Source of the DNA: Mesorhizobium sp. L2C084A000 | GTDB taxonomy: Bacteria; Pseudomonadota; Alphaproteobacteria; Rhizobiales; Rhizobiaceae | NCBI RefSeq assembly: GCF_000502875.1 | Contig: NZ_AYWX01000018.1 | Coordinates: 1 to 64,000, forward strand | Length of the DNA: 64,000 nt | Reading direction: 5' to 3' | The notes under the pieces: model-generated | What the model saw: only the letters and a program-made list of their open reading frames with translations | What the model was told of the DNA's origin: nothing | Databases searched by the model: none | Translations under genes and position numbers: made by a program | Part shown: positions 1 through 9,800 of the stretch, in pieces | How positions within the stretch are numbered: the first letter of the stretch is position 1 | Layout of the letters: each line of letters opens with the position of its first letter

Positions 1-282
1 TCTCTTCATCAGTCCGTCCTTCAATCAAGGGCCGGACTCTAATCTCAGATGGAGGAAAAACTCAGTGGCAGGTCACAGGAAATCAGTGCCTGCTACACCC
101 AGCGGTTTCGTTATTTCTGCACCGAGAGCGATGCACATGGCTCTAGAACTAATCATAAACGATCCGGCGTTAGTTGCGGCGTTCAGTGTGGAGCGCCGGC
201 CCGCTGCTGGGTGCTATTGCTATGGTTGCTATAGGCAGATAGTCGAACGGGCGAGCCTGGCTTTTCACTGCAAGAGAAACAA
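1..282. other. Left edge, no supportable gene
   Basis: Only short overlapping open frames with no recognisable domain occur here. An AAGAGAAAC stretch just before position 283 is the probable ribosome-binding site of the first gene. Nothing else can be supported. Confidence 0.5.
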
Positions 283-1656
283 ATGGATGGACGCCTGACT
301 GATCTCGATGCCCTGGCCTTGACGGTCCGCAATCCGTTCTCGCGAACCTATATCGACGAGGCTGTGAAGGCCTACCGGGCGGGAAGCTGCAAGGCCGCAA
401 TCGTCGCGGTCTGGGTGGCCGTGACCTTCGACATCATCGCCAAGATACGCGAGCTGGCGGGACAGGGCGACGCCCAGGCGATATCCTTCGTGAACGCCTG
501 GGACACCAATGTACAAGCCAACAATGTGGAGAGGCTATTGGCTATGGAGCGCGAGCTTCTAACCAAGGCCGATACTGACTTCGGGTTCATCGACTCCATT
601 GCAAGGAGACACTTTGAGCGCCTGCAAGCAGACCGGCATCTCTGCGCCCATCCCGCCTTTACCTCGGAGGGCGAGCTGTTTTCGCCAGAGCCAGAGCTGG
701 TTCGCCTATATCTGGTGGAGGCGATCCGCAATTTACTGTCTCAGAGACCTGTGCAAGGGCGGACCCTGCTCGCGCTGTTCGATACCGAGTTCAGAAGCCT
801 GGCATTCCCGACGCAACCCGTGGCGATTACTAGGTTTGTAAGGGAACGGTATCTCCAGCACGCGCGGCGCGGCGCGCCCGCCACATTGGCGACGGTGCTC
901 GGCAAGGCGATGCTTCGTGCGGCCCCTGCGGGATGGGAGTCCAAGATCGGCCTTTTGCCGCACGCCCTGCAGGCAGTCCGCGAGGTTGATCGTGCAGCTT
1001 GGCTCGATTCGGTCGTGCCAGCGCTAGTGAACTTGATCGATACCGCTGACGATACGCAAATCTCCAACAGCTATGCGCTTCTCGCGGTTTTCACCGAGCT
1101 CCAAGCTGCGCTGCCGGGTCCAACGTTGGAGAAACTCTCAGCGTACCTTCAGAATCTAGCTCCCGGGGAAGCCGATGTCCGTCCCTTTGACGCAGTGCGG
1201 CTCCCCCGCTTTCGAGATCTAATGGTCGAGAAATTCGTCAGGAGCAGCGAGGCAGTTCAGGGCGCCGTCCTAACTCGGCTAGCCGCACCGGAGTTTTGGC
1301 CCACGGCCCTCGCTGTCTTTTCTAACTCGGGCTCCTATCGCGGCGCGGAGGCTCGATTCGAGCGCTACATTGCCCCTTATCAAGACACTGCAACGCCAGA
1401 GCAGATGGAGCAGGTCTTCGCGGCCGTGGGTATCAACCTCCATATCTATCATGCTGCAGAAGTGCCTTTTCAACTGGCAGACTTCGTCGGTCGCGTAGGG
1501 CGTCGGGAGTCTCTCTCGCAACAAAACCTCACAGCCCTGGTTGCCATGACCGACGCGAGCCCACGAAATCGCCGTGCTCCTTTTCGGCCGGTTTTCGAAA
1601 TCTTCGAAACCGCGGGGTTGAGTGCGCCGCCGTTTACGCCCCAGGACGATGACTAG
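283..1656 (+). CDS. HEPN-like helical protein of the defence module
   Basis: A 457-aa soluble, largely helical protein with no signal peptide or membrane segment. The N-terminal third has a long helix-rich stretch (about residues 20-55) and then, near residues 114-124, an arginine and histidine spaced as R-x4-H (RHLCAH) within a conserved-looking D-RHLCAHP context. That is the signature of HEPN domains, many of which are RNases in toxin and abortive-infection systems. The C-terminal 300 residues show no motif I recognise. It is first in a same-strand set with a C5 methyltransferase, a Dpt-like restriction trio and Vsr, 266 bp before the methyltransferase, so it may be an effector or accessory of that module. 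The HEPN call rests on one motif and helix pattern; function is inference. Confidence 0.6.
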   Translation: MDGRLTDLDALALTVRNPFSRTYIDEAVKAYRAGSCKAAIVAVWVAVTFDIIAKIRELAGQGDAQAISFVNAWDTNVQANNVERLLAMERELLTKADTDFGFIDSIARRHFERLQADRHLCAHPAFTSEGELFSPEPELVRLYLVEAIRNLLSQRPVQGRTLLALFDTEFRSLAFPTQPVAITRFVRERYLQHARRGAPATLATVLGKAMLRAAPAGWESKIGLLPHALQAVREVDRAAWLDSVVPALVNLIDTADDTQISNSYALLAVFTELQAALPGPTLEKLSAYLQNLAPGEADVRPFDAVRLPRFRDLMVEKFVRSSEAVQGAVLTRLAAPEFWPTALAVFSNSGSYRGAEARFERYIAPYQDTATPEQMEQVFAAVGINLHIYHAAEVPFQLADFVGRVGRRESLSQQNLTALVAMTDASPRNRRAPFRPVFEIFETAGLSAPPFTPQDDD

Positions 1657-1922
1657 GGCGTAGCGGCCGGTGCAGTAGTTGGGATCTTGCGCGAACGGCG
1701 AGCTACGCACGCTTGCACCGAGGTAGAGCGGGAAACGGCGGGACGAGCGACACTTAAGGGTGCCAATGCCCTGGCTAGAGCCGCTTGTCATGGTTGTGGT
1801 GGGCCGGACCAGGCTTTTCTGATGGCAGCCGGCTTGCCTCTTGTGGTTACGTTTGGCAGAACGTCCCGCGAACGTTATTATACTTCCCAGGTCGAATCGG
1901 CGTTGGGGCTAGCGGGGGAAGT

Positions 1923-3191
1923 GTGCAGACCAACGTCAGAAGGCCGATCTTCATCGATGCCTTTGCCGGATGCGGCGGCCTCAGCCTTGGGCTGCTGAAG
2001 GCGGGCTGGAAGGGCTTGTTTGCGATCGAGAAGGACGCGTTCGCCTTCGAGACTTTGAAAACCAATCTGGCTAGCCCGGGCGCGCGCTACGCGTTTGCCT
2101 GGCCCGTCTGGCTTGAGACAAAACCGTGGACAATTGAATCACTGATGGATGCTCACGGTGAGCAACTCGCTGCCCTGCGTGGTCAAGTCGACCTTCTTGC
2201 CGGTGGCCCGCCTTGCCAGGGCTTTTCGAGCGCCGGCCGACGCAAGCCGGCGGACCCGCGGAACCAAATGGTCGAGCGATACATGGAGTTCGTAGACCTC
2301 GTCAGACCGCGGTTGGTGCTCATCGAGAACGTGCGTGGCATTACCTACGATTTTGTTGGGAGCGAGCCGGGTGAACGACGGAATTTCGCGGAGGAACTCG
2401 TCGCACGCCTGGAGAAGTCCTACCACGTTTACTCCGACACCATCCGCTGCTCCGCTTTCGGCGTGCCGCAGGAGCGCCCGCGCTTTTTCCTAGTCGGGAT
2501 GCTCAAGTCCCAGTTTAAGCGGTTGGCCAAAGGGGAGGACCCTTTCGCACGGCTTCGCGCTTCGAAGGCGCACTTCCTTGGCGCACGGTCGCTTGCCTCG
2601 AAAGTTACCTCTCGGCAAGCCATATCGGATCTCGAGACAGTCAGCGCGGGGTTAAGCCCAAGCCCAGATAGCAAGGGGTACTTGGCAATTCGGACGTCCA
2701 AGCCACGGACGAGCTTCCAACGACTGATGAGGGATGGGCACGCCGGCCCACTGAGCGACACGCGGCTTGCGCGTCACCGGGATCATATAGTTGAGCGATT
2801 CGCGACGATAATCAAAGATTGCAAGGCGGCTGGCCGGCTTGGAGTACAGTTGAACCGGGCGATGCGCGAGAAGCATGGCATCAAGAAGATGGCCACACGA
2901 GTGCTGGATCCGTCATTGCCAGCGCCCACCATCACCAGCATGCCAGACGACCTCCTGCACTATTCCGAGCCGCGCACATTGACGGTGCGGGAGAATGCTC
3001 GGCTACAGACCTTCCCCGACTGGTTTGTCTTCAAGGGAAAATACACCACAGGCGGAGAACGGCGAGCCCGGGAGGTGCCCCGTTTCACGCAGGTGGCAAA
3101 CGCGGTTCCCCCACTGGTCGCCGAGATGTGGGGAGAAGTCCTGCTTAAGTATGTCGGGGCCAAAGCCCGTGCAGAAAGGATGGCGGCGTAG
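1923..3191 (+). CDS. DNA (cytosine-5-)-methyltransferase
   Basis: Transfers a methyl group from S-adenosylmethionine to C5 of cytosine in DNA. With the GTG start at 1923 (GGGGGAA just upstream) the protein is 422 aa. An earlier in-frame ATG at 1785 would add 46 residues unlike the family. The C5-MTase motifs appear in order: I FAGCGG (residues 14-19), IV GGPPCQGFS with the catalytic Cys near 98, VI ENV near 135, VIII QERPRFF near 183, and near the C-terminus motif X as ANAVPP, where most relatives have GNAVPP. It lies 10 bp before a Dpt-like ATPase and shares the module with a Vsr endonuclease, which repairs T:G mismatches left by 5mC deamination. I infer that it marks self DNA for the downstream restriction genes. 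The target sequence cannot be read from the gene. Confidence 0.93.
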   Translation: MQTNVRRPIFIDAFAGCGGLSLGLLKAGWKGLFAIEKDAFAFETLKTNLASPGARYAFAWPVWLETKPWTIESLMDAHGEQLAALRGQVDLLAGGPPCQGFSSAGRRKPADPRNQMVERYMEFVDLVRPRLVLIENVRGITYDFVGSEPGERRNFAEELVARLEKSYHVYSDTIRCSAFGVPQERPRFFLVGMLKSQFKRLAKGEDPFARLRASKAHFLGARSLASKVTSRQAISDLETVSAGLSPSPDSKGYLAIRTSKPRTSFQRLMRDGHAGPLSDTRLARHRDHIVERFATIIKDCKAAGRLGVQLNRAMREKHGIKKMATRVLDPSLPAPTITSMPDDLLHYSEPRTLTVRENARLQTFPDWFVFKGKYTTGGERRAREVPRFTQVANAVPPLVAEMWGEVLLKYVGAKARAERMAA

Positions 3192-3201
3192 CCGCTGATC
3201 T

Positions 3202-5325
3202 ATGGACCTTGATTCAACCGCGGCGGCCGAAAGCGGACCGCCACCCTTCCCGGATGGGCTGCTGGACTGGGCGGGCAATCGCGGCGGCGGCGTCCGCCGC
3301 CTGTTCGATGCACGCAGCGGGCGACCAGGCGAAGAGGTCTTTGAGACGAACCTGCTCCACAGGCTTCGCGATTGGGTCAGCCGGCTATCGGCGGGGGAGG
3401 AGGGAGTTCCGCGCGTGGTGCTCCTGGTCGGCGGTCCCGGAAACGGCAAGACAGAGGCGGTCGAGGCTACGGTTGGGCAACTAGATGTCGCGCTTGGCTG
3501 CGCGGGGCGCCTAGCTGCTTCGCTCTCGGAATCCTATCACCCAAAATCAGGCATCGTGCCGCGCCTCATCACCGTCGACGCGGGCGCGCTTGCGTCGCCG
3601 CAGCGGGTGCTTCAGCTCGGCGTCGTGCAGGACGCCTCTGTCGGAGGGCATTCGGGCCGCACGGCCGCGATGCTGTTGGTAGAGGAGCTTGACCAAGCCA
3701 TTTCAGCCACCGATTCCGCCTACCTTTGCTGTGTCAACCGGGGTGTGCTCGACGACGCGATGATCCACGCGATCGACACCAGCCTCGGTCGCTCCCAGGA
3801 TCTTCTGGAGGAAATCGCCCGTGCCGTCAGCCTGGCACCTGACGCCCCGGCTTGCTGGCCGCTAGGTGGATTCCCGTCAGTTGCGGTCTGGCCAATGGAT
3901 GCTGAATCTCTCATCGAGCCAACTGACAAAGGGGAGGAAGCGCCAGCTCGAAAGATACTTCGTCGAGCAGTCGAGCCCACCCTTTGGAGGGAAGAGGGAG
4001 CCTGCGCAGCTGGACCTGCCTGCCCGTTCTGCTCAAGCCGCCGGCTACTCGCGAGCCCCAGGGAAGCCGATTCTCTCCTCACAATGCTGCGTTGGTTCGA
4101 GCTCGGCACCAGTAAGCGTTGGACGTTTCGCGATCTGTTCTCTCTGGTCTCTTATTTGCTGGCGGGTAGCGGGTCGGGGCATGGAACACAGTCATCCGAC
4201 CCCTGCACCTGGGCTGCAAGGATGATCGAGAGAGACATGGAGGCAGCGGTTGGGGGACGGCCAAAGCGCGAAAGCTCCGGCGCAATCTTCTGGCTCGTCG
4301 CCGCCCAATACCAACATGCCTTGTTCAACCGGTGGGACAAGCGGGCGGCCGCGTCATTACTCCGCGATATCCGTGAGCTCGGTCTGCACGATCAGAGTCC
4401 TACCGCCATGGGCCTCTACTATTTTCTGCAATCGCGCTCTGGCGGTCATGTCCCGGCGATGATCGCGCCCCTTCTCGATGGTCTAGTAGACTTGCTGGAT
4501 CCTGCAATGGCGTCACCGGACGCTGAGGTTGCACTCTGGGGTGGCGCTGTCCGGTTCGGAGAGTTGGACACTCGCTTCAGCCGCTCCGTTCGCGAAGGCC
4601 TAGAGTTCGCTATCTCGCGGCGGGCTCTTTCGACCAACGAACGGCTGCTTCTAGAGCGCTTGGCCGCACTCGACGAACTCCTCTCCAATCCGAAGCTACG
4701 CCTGAAGAAGCCGACTGCCGCAACGCGGATCCAGCGACTTGTCCGTGACTTTTCTTGCCGGCTAGCCCGCCGGAGCATCGGCGCGCGCCAGGCCATCGTC
4801 CCTTCAGCGGTGACGCTGGAAACCTTCCAGAGGGTGGTTGCCGATGCCGATGGACACGGCCACGACCTGCGGGAGATTGCAAATCAGGTCGAGGACCTTC
4901 TGAACAATGGTCACAACTTCGATGTCTCGTTGACAACAACCTTCGGTCAGCCACTGCCGCCTGCCCGCCGAAGGGCAACGCTCGTCGTTGCGCGGCGGCG
5001 CGTGGCTCCGAGGTATGCGGCGCATGAAGGCCGACCACGGCCATCGATTTGTTTCTTGGATGTCGAACTGGGCGCGACTGCCCAGCCGGTCGCGCTCACT
5101 TACGAATTGTTTAAGGCCGTGAGTGAACTCGATGCTGGCTTGTCCCCAGCGTCCCTACCACGGGGTGTTCTTGCACTGCTTGACACGACTCGCGCCCGAA
5201 TGTCCGGTTGGATCGTCCGGGATCGCGAGGTTCGCGAACGGCCACTGATCCTGCTCGGCGACGCGATGTCTATTGAGAGCCATCGCGGGCACTTCGTATC
5301 CACCAAGCGCGGAGCCCGTCGGTGA
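3202..5325 (+). CDS. DptF-like P-loop ATPase with zinc ribbon
   Basis: A 707-aa cytoplasmic protein. Walker A is GGPGNGKTE at residues 77-85. A CVNRGVLDD segment near 177-185 resembles the N-x-G-[VI]-L step seen after the Walker B region in DptF-type ATPases. A cysteine cluster (Cys268, 274, 277; CPFCSSR) looks like a zinc ribbon. P-loop plus a CPFC-type knuckle matches my picture of DptF, a restriction component of the DNA phosphorothioation system, although this protein is longer than the roughly 550 aa usual there. It starts 10 bp after the C5-methyltransferase and overlaps the next gene by 4 bp, so the set is probably translated as an operon. I infer a motor or sensor subunit of a restriction complex. 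The DptF label needs a profile search. Confidence 0.6.
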   Translation: MDLDSTAAAESGPPPFPDGLLDWAGNRGGGVRRLFDARSGRPGEEVFETNLLHRLRDWVSRLSAGEEGVPRVVLLVGGPGNGKTEAVEATVGQLDVALGCAGRLAASLSESYHPKSGIVPRLITVDAGALASPQRVLQLGVVQDASVGGHSGRTAAMLLVEELDQAISATDSAYLCCVNRGVLDDAMIHAIDTSLGRSQDLLEEIARAVSLAPDAPACWPLGGFPSVAVWPMDAESLIEPTDKGEEAPARKILRRAVEPTLWREEGACAAGPACPFCSSRRLLASPREADSLLTMLRWFELGTSKRWTFRDLFSLVSYLLAGSGSGHGTQSSDPCTWAARMIERDMEAAVGGRPKRESSGAIFWLVAAQYQHALFNRWDKRAAASLLRDIRELGLHDQSPTAMGLYYFLQSRSGGHVPAMIAPLLDGLVDLLDPAMASPDAEVALWGGAVRFGELDTRFSRSVREGLEFAISRRALSTNERLLLERLAALDELLSNPKLRLKKPTAATRIQRLVRDFSCRLARRSIGARQAIVPSAVTLETFQRVVADADGHGHDLREIANQVEDLLNNGHNFDVSLTTTFGQPLPPARRRATLVVARRRVAPRYAAHEGRPRPSICFLDVELGATAQPVALTYELFKAVSELDAGLSPASLPRGVLALLDTTRARMSGWIVRDREVRERPLILLGDAMSIESHRGHFVSTKRGARR

Positions 5326-6872
5326 GCCTTTCAGAATTCAAGAGTTCGCCGTGGGCCCGATCACACCCTTCCTATCGCGGTGCGGCCTTGGCGATGAACC
5401 CGGCTCCGGAGTATGCAAACTCGGAAGTCTTGGTCGCGAGTCTCTATCGAACCATTAGTTCGTTCAGTGCTGAGGAAGAGATATCTATCAGCGAAGGCCG
5501 CGTCCCTATTCGCGGGCGCGAGCTCGAACGGTCGATCGTTCATTACAGGGACCACCGGGACCGGGGACGCAAGCCGAACAATGCCGCCCTAGACGGGGAC
5601 AGCGTGCACGCGCTCCTTCACAATGTGCTTGAAAGCCCCAAACTTCCCAACCAATCTACGAAGAGGTTCCTGCAGGTTACACCTCTTGTGGGCGAGACGG
5701 CGTCCTTCTCTGGCTCGGCGCGGCTCGCGGGCAATCCATGGCCAGCGGGCGCCCTGGTGCGCCAGATGGTTTGGCTGGGTTCGGCCGATAGTGCGGCCGC
5801 GCAGGACATCTGGTCCCGTCTCTTTCATGCCCTGGGCGTTCACGACGACGACGACGTTTTCGCCCGGTTCCTGCGCGACGAGGTCTCCGCCTGGACCAGC
5901 GCCTCCTGGGGGATCAAACTCGCGATCCCCGATGGCGAGGAGGCCGCCTGCCTGCCGCATGGCGAGCTCGACGGCCTTGCCTCTCCGGCAAGACAGTTTT
6001 GCGAGGACCTGGACGCTGTCCTGGCGGCGAAATCTGTCATGACGCGCCGGCAGTGGACCAGCTTGCTCGAGGCCCTAATCCGAATCGCTGCGGTCGGCCA
6101 TGTCGCGTGGGTGTGTGAGGTGCACCGCCAGATGTGGGAATGCGTACGGCAGGCCCTTGCCGGCGTCGACTTACCGGACGACCTCCGCGCTACGATCTAC
6201 CCCCGCAGTTTTGGTTACCTGACCTATGGTATGGGGGCGGTCTCAGAACTCAAGGACCGAACATCTACCTACCTCGCCGCAAGGCTCGGCCTCAACGCCG
6301 TGCTGTGGAGCCTGGACGAGTGCGGTGTGGCGTTCCCGGACAAGCTGTCTTCCGCGGAAAGCGTGGCGGCGCTCTGCGCGCTCGTGAAGAAGAACCGCGG
6401 CACTCTGGCCGGGGTCAGCGACGACCTCGACGACCTCTCTGACCGCGAGGCGCGGACCCTGCTTTGCCGGAAGGGTGTTGGCTCGAACGTCATGGAGTTT
6501 GCTCGACACGTGCTCTACCAGCGCCAAGTAGCGAACTCCATTCTGCGCGGATATGATCAGGGATATGTCCTGCGCAAGCGCAGCGCTGCCAAGTCTAGCC
6601 CCTGGATCTGCGCTCCTGGCCCGGTGGCAATCCTGGTGCTCGTACACTGCTCGCTGGCAAAACTAGCGGGACCGCGGTCGGTCCACCGCTTGGCACAGCA
6701 CATGGCTGCGTACGGCATAGTGGTCGACCATCGGAAGATCGATTCAAACGAGCTGGGAGCGCAGCTTCGGATGCTCGGCCTCGTACTGGACAGTCCCGAC
6801 GCCGAGAGCGGAATGCTCCTTGTCCCACCGTTCCCGCAGGCGCGCCCACTTCGAGAAAGCCCCGGACGATGA
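5322..6872 (+). CDS. DptG-position restriction subunit, unknown fold
   Basis: A 516-aa soluble protein with a GTG start inside a GTGA overlap with the previous stop, and its own stop in an ATGA overlap with the next start, so all three proteins are translationally coupled. I recognise no domain: no P-loop, nuclease motif or transmembrane segment is visible. Its position between a DptF-like and a DptH-like gene, and a size near that of DptG (about 400-450 aa), suggest it is the DptG counterpart, presumably a bridging subunit. This rests on synteny alone; it could equally be a module-specific protein. Confidence 0.5.
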   Translation: MSLSEFKSSPWARSHPSYRGAALAMNPAPEYANSEVLVASLYRTISSFSAEEEISISEGRVPIRGRELERSIVHYRDHRDRGRKPNNAALDGDSVHALLHNVLESPKLPNQSTKRFLQVTPLVGETASFSGSARLAGNPWPAGALVRQMVWLGSADSAAAQDIWSRLFHALGVHDDDDVFARFLRDEVSAWTSASWGIKLAIPDGEEAACLPHGELDGLASPARQFCEDLDAVLAAKSVMTRRQWTSLLEALIRIAAVGHVAWVCEVHRQMWECVRQALAGVDLPDDLRATIYPRSFGYLTYGMGAVSELKDRTSTYLAARLGLNAVLWSLDECGVAFPDKLSSAESVAALCALVKKNRGTLAGVSDDLDDLSDREARTLLCRKGVGSNVMEFARHVLYQRQVANSILRGYDQGYVLRKRSAAKSSPWICAPGPVAILVLVHCSLAKLAGPRSVHRLAQHMAAYGIVVDHRKIDSNELGAQLRMLGLVLDSPDAESGMLLVPPFPQARPLRESPGR

Positions 6873-9800
6873 GCCGTCTTGAAGCATGGTTGGCTTCTGT
6901 CGTGCAGGCTCGGCTGCAGGAAGCATCGGCCAGCGGACCGGCGACAGAGACGCGAGTCATCTTTCACGGGCCGCCCCTAGAGATCCTTGAGGGGGTTTTC
7001 TCGCTCCTGACCACGCCTGACGGGGGGCCAGGTCTTCCTGTGCTGCTCCAAGTGGCAGAGCTAGCGCTCGGCACGGGGAACCCGCCGAGCGGGGCCTCCG
7101 GCCCCTGCGACGAGGGCCACCTCCTGGACCTTCGCAACTCGCCGCAGGCCTCGAGCTACCTTGCGCTTGTCCCGCCAGGTCAGCATGCGATTCGCTCTGT
7201 CACCTCGACAACCGACGAATTCGGAATGTCGTCCGCAAGCAATGGTGCAAATGTTGCATTCGAAGACTGGTGGTCAGACCCATTCCTCCAGGCCGGCCTC
7301 GAGTACGCCTTCGCAGAATCAAAGCTTGATGGCAAACAACTCGAGGAGGGTCGGGAGATTGTCGCGCGTGCGTGTCGCGCCTTCGACGATGTCGACATGG
7401 AGCCCGGGAGTCGTCTCGCCGCGTGGCGCCTAGTGGCCCGCGTATTCGAGGCCTCGACGGATCCGCGTAACGCCGCTAGCCGCATCAGCTTGGCTTGCGG
7501 CGTGCCGCCTAGCGCTACTGGCCGGCTTGTCGCAGGTCAGCAGCACGCTAGCCTCGATGGCGTGGCGGCCGCCCTGTCGGATGGCTTTGCGACTGGCCTC
7601 TCTGTCGCGCGTGAGCAAGCCGACGACGTGCAGCGTGAGTGGATCGATGCCTTCCTCCTACACATCCGGTCTATATGCCATGTGCGAACCGCGCTCGATC
7701 GGTCACCGGAGGCGTTCTACGCGCCGCAGAGCAGCGGCGACCTACCCGCGCCACCGCCCTGGTGGGAAGGACTCACCGCCGAGGTGTGGGCGGAGCTCCT
7801 TGAAGATGAGCCCGAGATCGTGGGTGACATTCGCATCGAGTGTGCCAACCCCCTGCTTCCTCCGTCACGCGGCGTGCCGCTGGTCGTCGCGGAGCATGTA
7901 GGTATTGCGATCAGCGCGACCCGGGAGAATGGCGAAACTGTCGAGGTTGTGATCGAGCGCTCGCCGGGCCGTTCCAGCAACGGGTTCCCCATCAACGTGC
8001 CGGTCAACGGTCGTGAAGACCTTACCGACGCGACACCGCCGAGCCACCGGTCTCCCATACAGTACAAAGCCAGCGCCGAGGGCTTCCGCACAGCGTCGCT
8101 CAAAGTAATTTCTCTGGCGACGTGGGCGCCGGGCATCTTTGTTGCCTGCCGGAGCGCCCGAAAGGTGACCCCACCGAAGGCGCCTTCCCGGCGCACAAAA
8201 GGGGCCAACTGGGAGACGTCAATCACACTACCTGGCCCCGGTCGATACGAGCTTTTGGCCTTTCTCTCGCCAGATACATCGATTGAAGGTGCAGCCACAG
8301 GCTTGGCGGGGGGTGAGAGCACTGGAGATGAGAAGCAGTCCTTGCCGGCTCGGGAAGTCCAGGCCGGCCTGTATCAGGTCGAAGTGGAGGTCGACGGCTC
8401 ATACCAGATAGACCTTCCCTTCAAGCGGACGGCGGTGGGAGGGCGCGAAGCGATTGAGACGTGCCGCATCTTCCTTTCCTGTGATGACGTGGTGGAAGAA
8501 GGCTGCAGCAGCGAGTTCGAGCGACTTATAATGGTCAATCGGCGGCAAATTGAGCCCTCCGGCGCCAAACCCGTGGTCCAGCTCAACCGAAACGCACGAA
8601 CGAGCACCTTGCAAGGATGGCTCTTGCAGGGTGAGCATGTCGCGCAATCCTACCTGCCGATTGTGCTCGCCGAGGATTATGGCGACCACTGGGTGCAGCC
8701 AGCCTGGACCGAGGAGACCGGCCGGATCCTATCCGCCGGCCGCTACCACAAAGACCCCCGCCCGCCTGCCAGCCAGTTCAATCCGCCGCCAGCTTTCGTC
8801 GCCGCCCGCGTGGAGATCGCAAAACTAATTCGTGGCGGCGACGACCAGTCGCGCTTGATCGAGGCTGCGCCGCTCGGGGAATGGCTTCGTCACGATACTG
8901 CATTCCAAGCCGTCGTCGAGGACTACCTCGATGCTTATTCCCTGTGGCTGCGGGGTAGCCCTGAGGTTGCCCCCTGGAGCGACGTTGTGGCGATCGCGTC
9001 CCTCGAGCCGGGCGGACGGACCATCGCGCGGTCTCCTGACGCGGTGCTCCTATCGCCGCTTCATCCGCTCCGGCTGGCGTGGCATGCGCTCGCCCAGCGA
9101 GTCCTGGACGACGCGGCCCTGAGCGCAGAACCATGCCCAGCTGCCGGCATACTGGACCCAGGAGTCGTGCCAGACATCCTGCGGATGCCGCTGGTGTCGC
9201 CGGAAGGCGTCGACCTGATACCCTTCCTCGCGGTGGAATCCAACACTGACTACTGGTCTGTCCTTTGGAACGGGCGGCGCCTTCGGGAGCTCGCGGACCG
9301 CTCGAGGATGGATCCCTTCGGCGCGACGTTCGGCATCACGATCGGTGGAATATCTGCGGGGTTCAGTGCTGCGCAGGTTAGCAGGGCGCTTGACGACGTG
9401 TCTAACATCCTCTGCGCAAAGCCAGCTCTGAGCGTGGCGGTCAGCAGCGCTGGCGGTGCAACCGACGCTTGCAACGATGGCCTCGTGCAGTGGTCTTCCG
9501 AGCGGTACGCAGAATCCGACAAGCCGGCGCGGCTGGGCACGTCGGGGCCGCGCCGACTCGATGTCTATGACATGCGGGACGCTCCATCTCGTCCAGACGA
9601 CGCTACGATCGCTAATCTCTCCGAGGACACGCTCAACAACGTGCGCTGGTTCTCCAACCCCTCTACGGCGATGAACCTGGATCTTGGTATCATCGCCCAG
9701 CTCGATTCCTCGGAGCCAGACACGGCAGAAACCCCAAGCCTGTCGGCGCTCGGTGCGGGTGGCCTGATCCGGCACCGTATCCGTCGCCAGCTCCCCGACG

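Noticed and set aside
1785..1922. N-terminal extension of the methyltransferase
   Set aside because: The 46 extra residues are unlike the family and no RBS precedes 1785; the GTG at 1923 has one.
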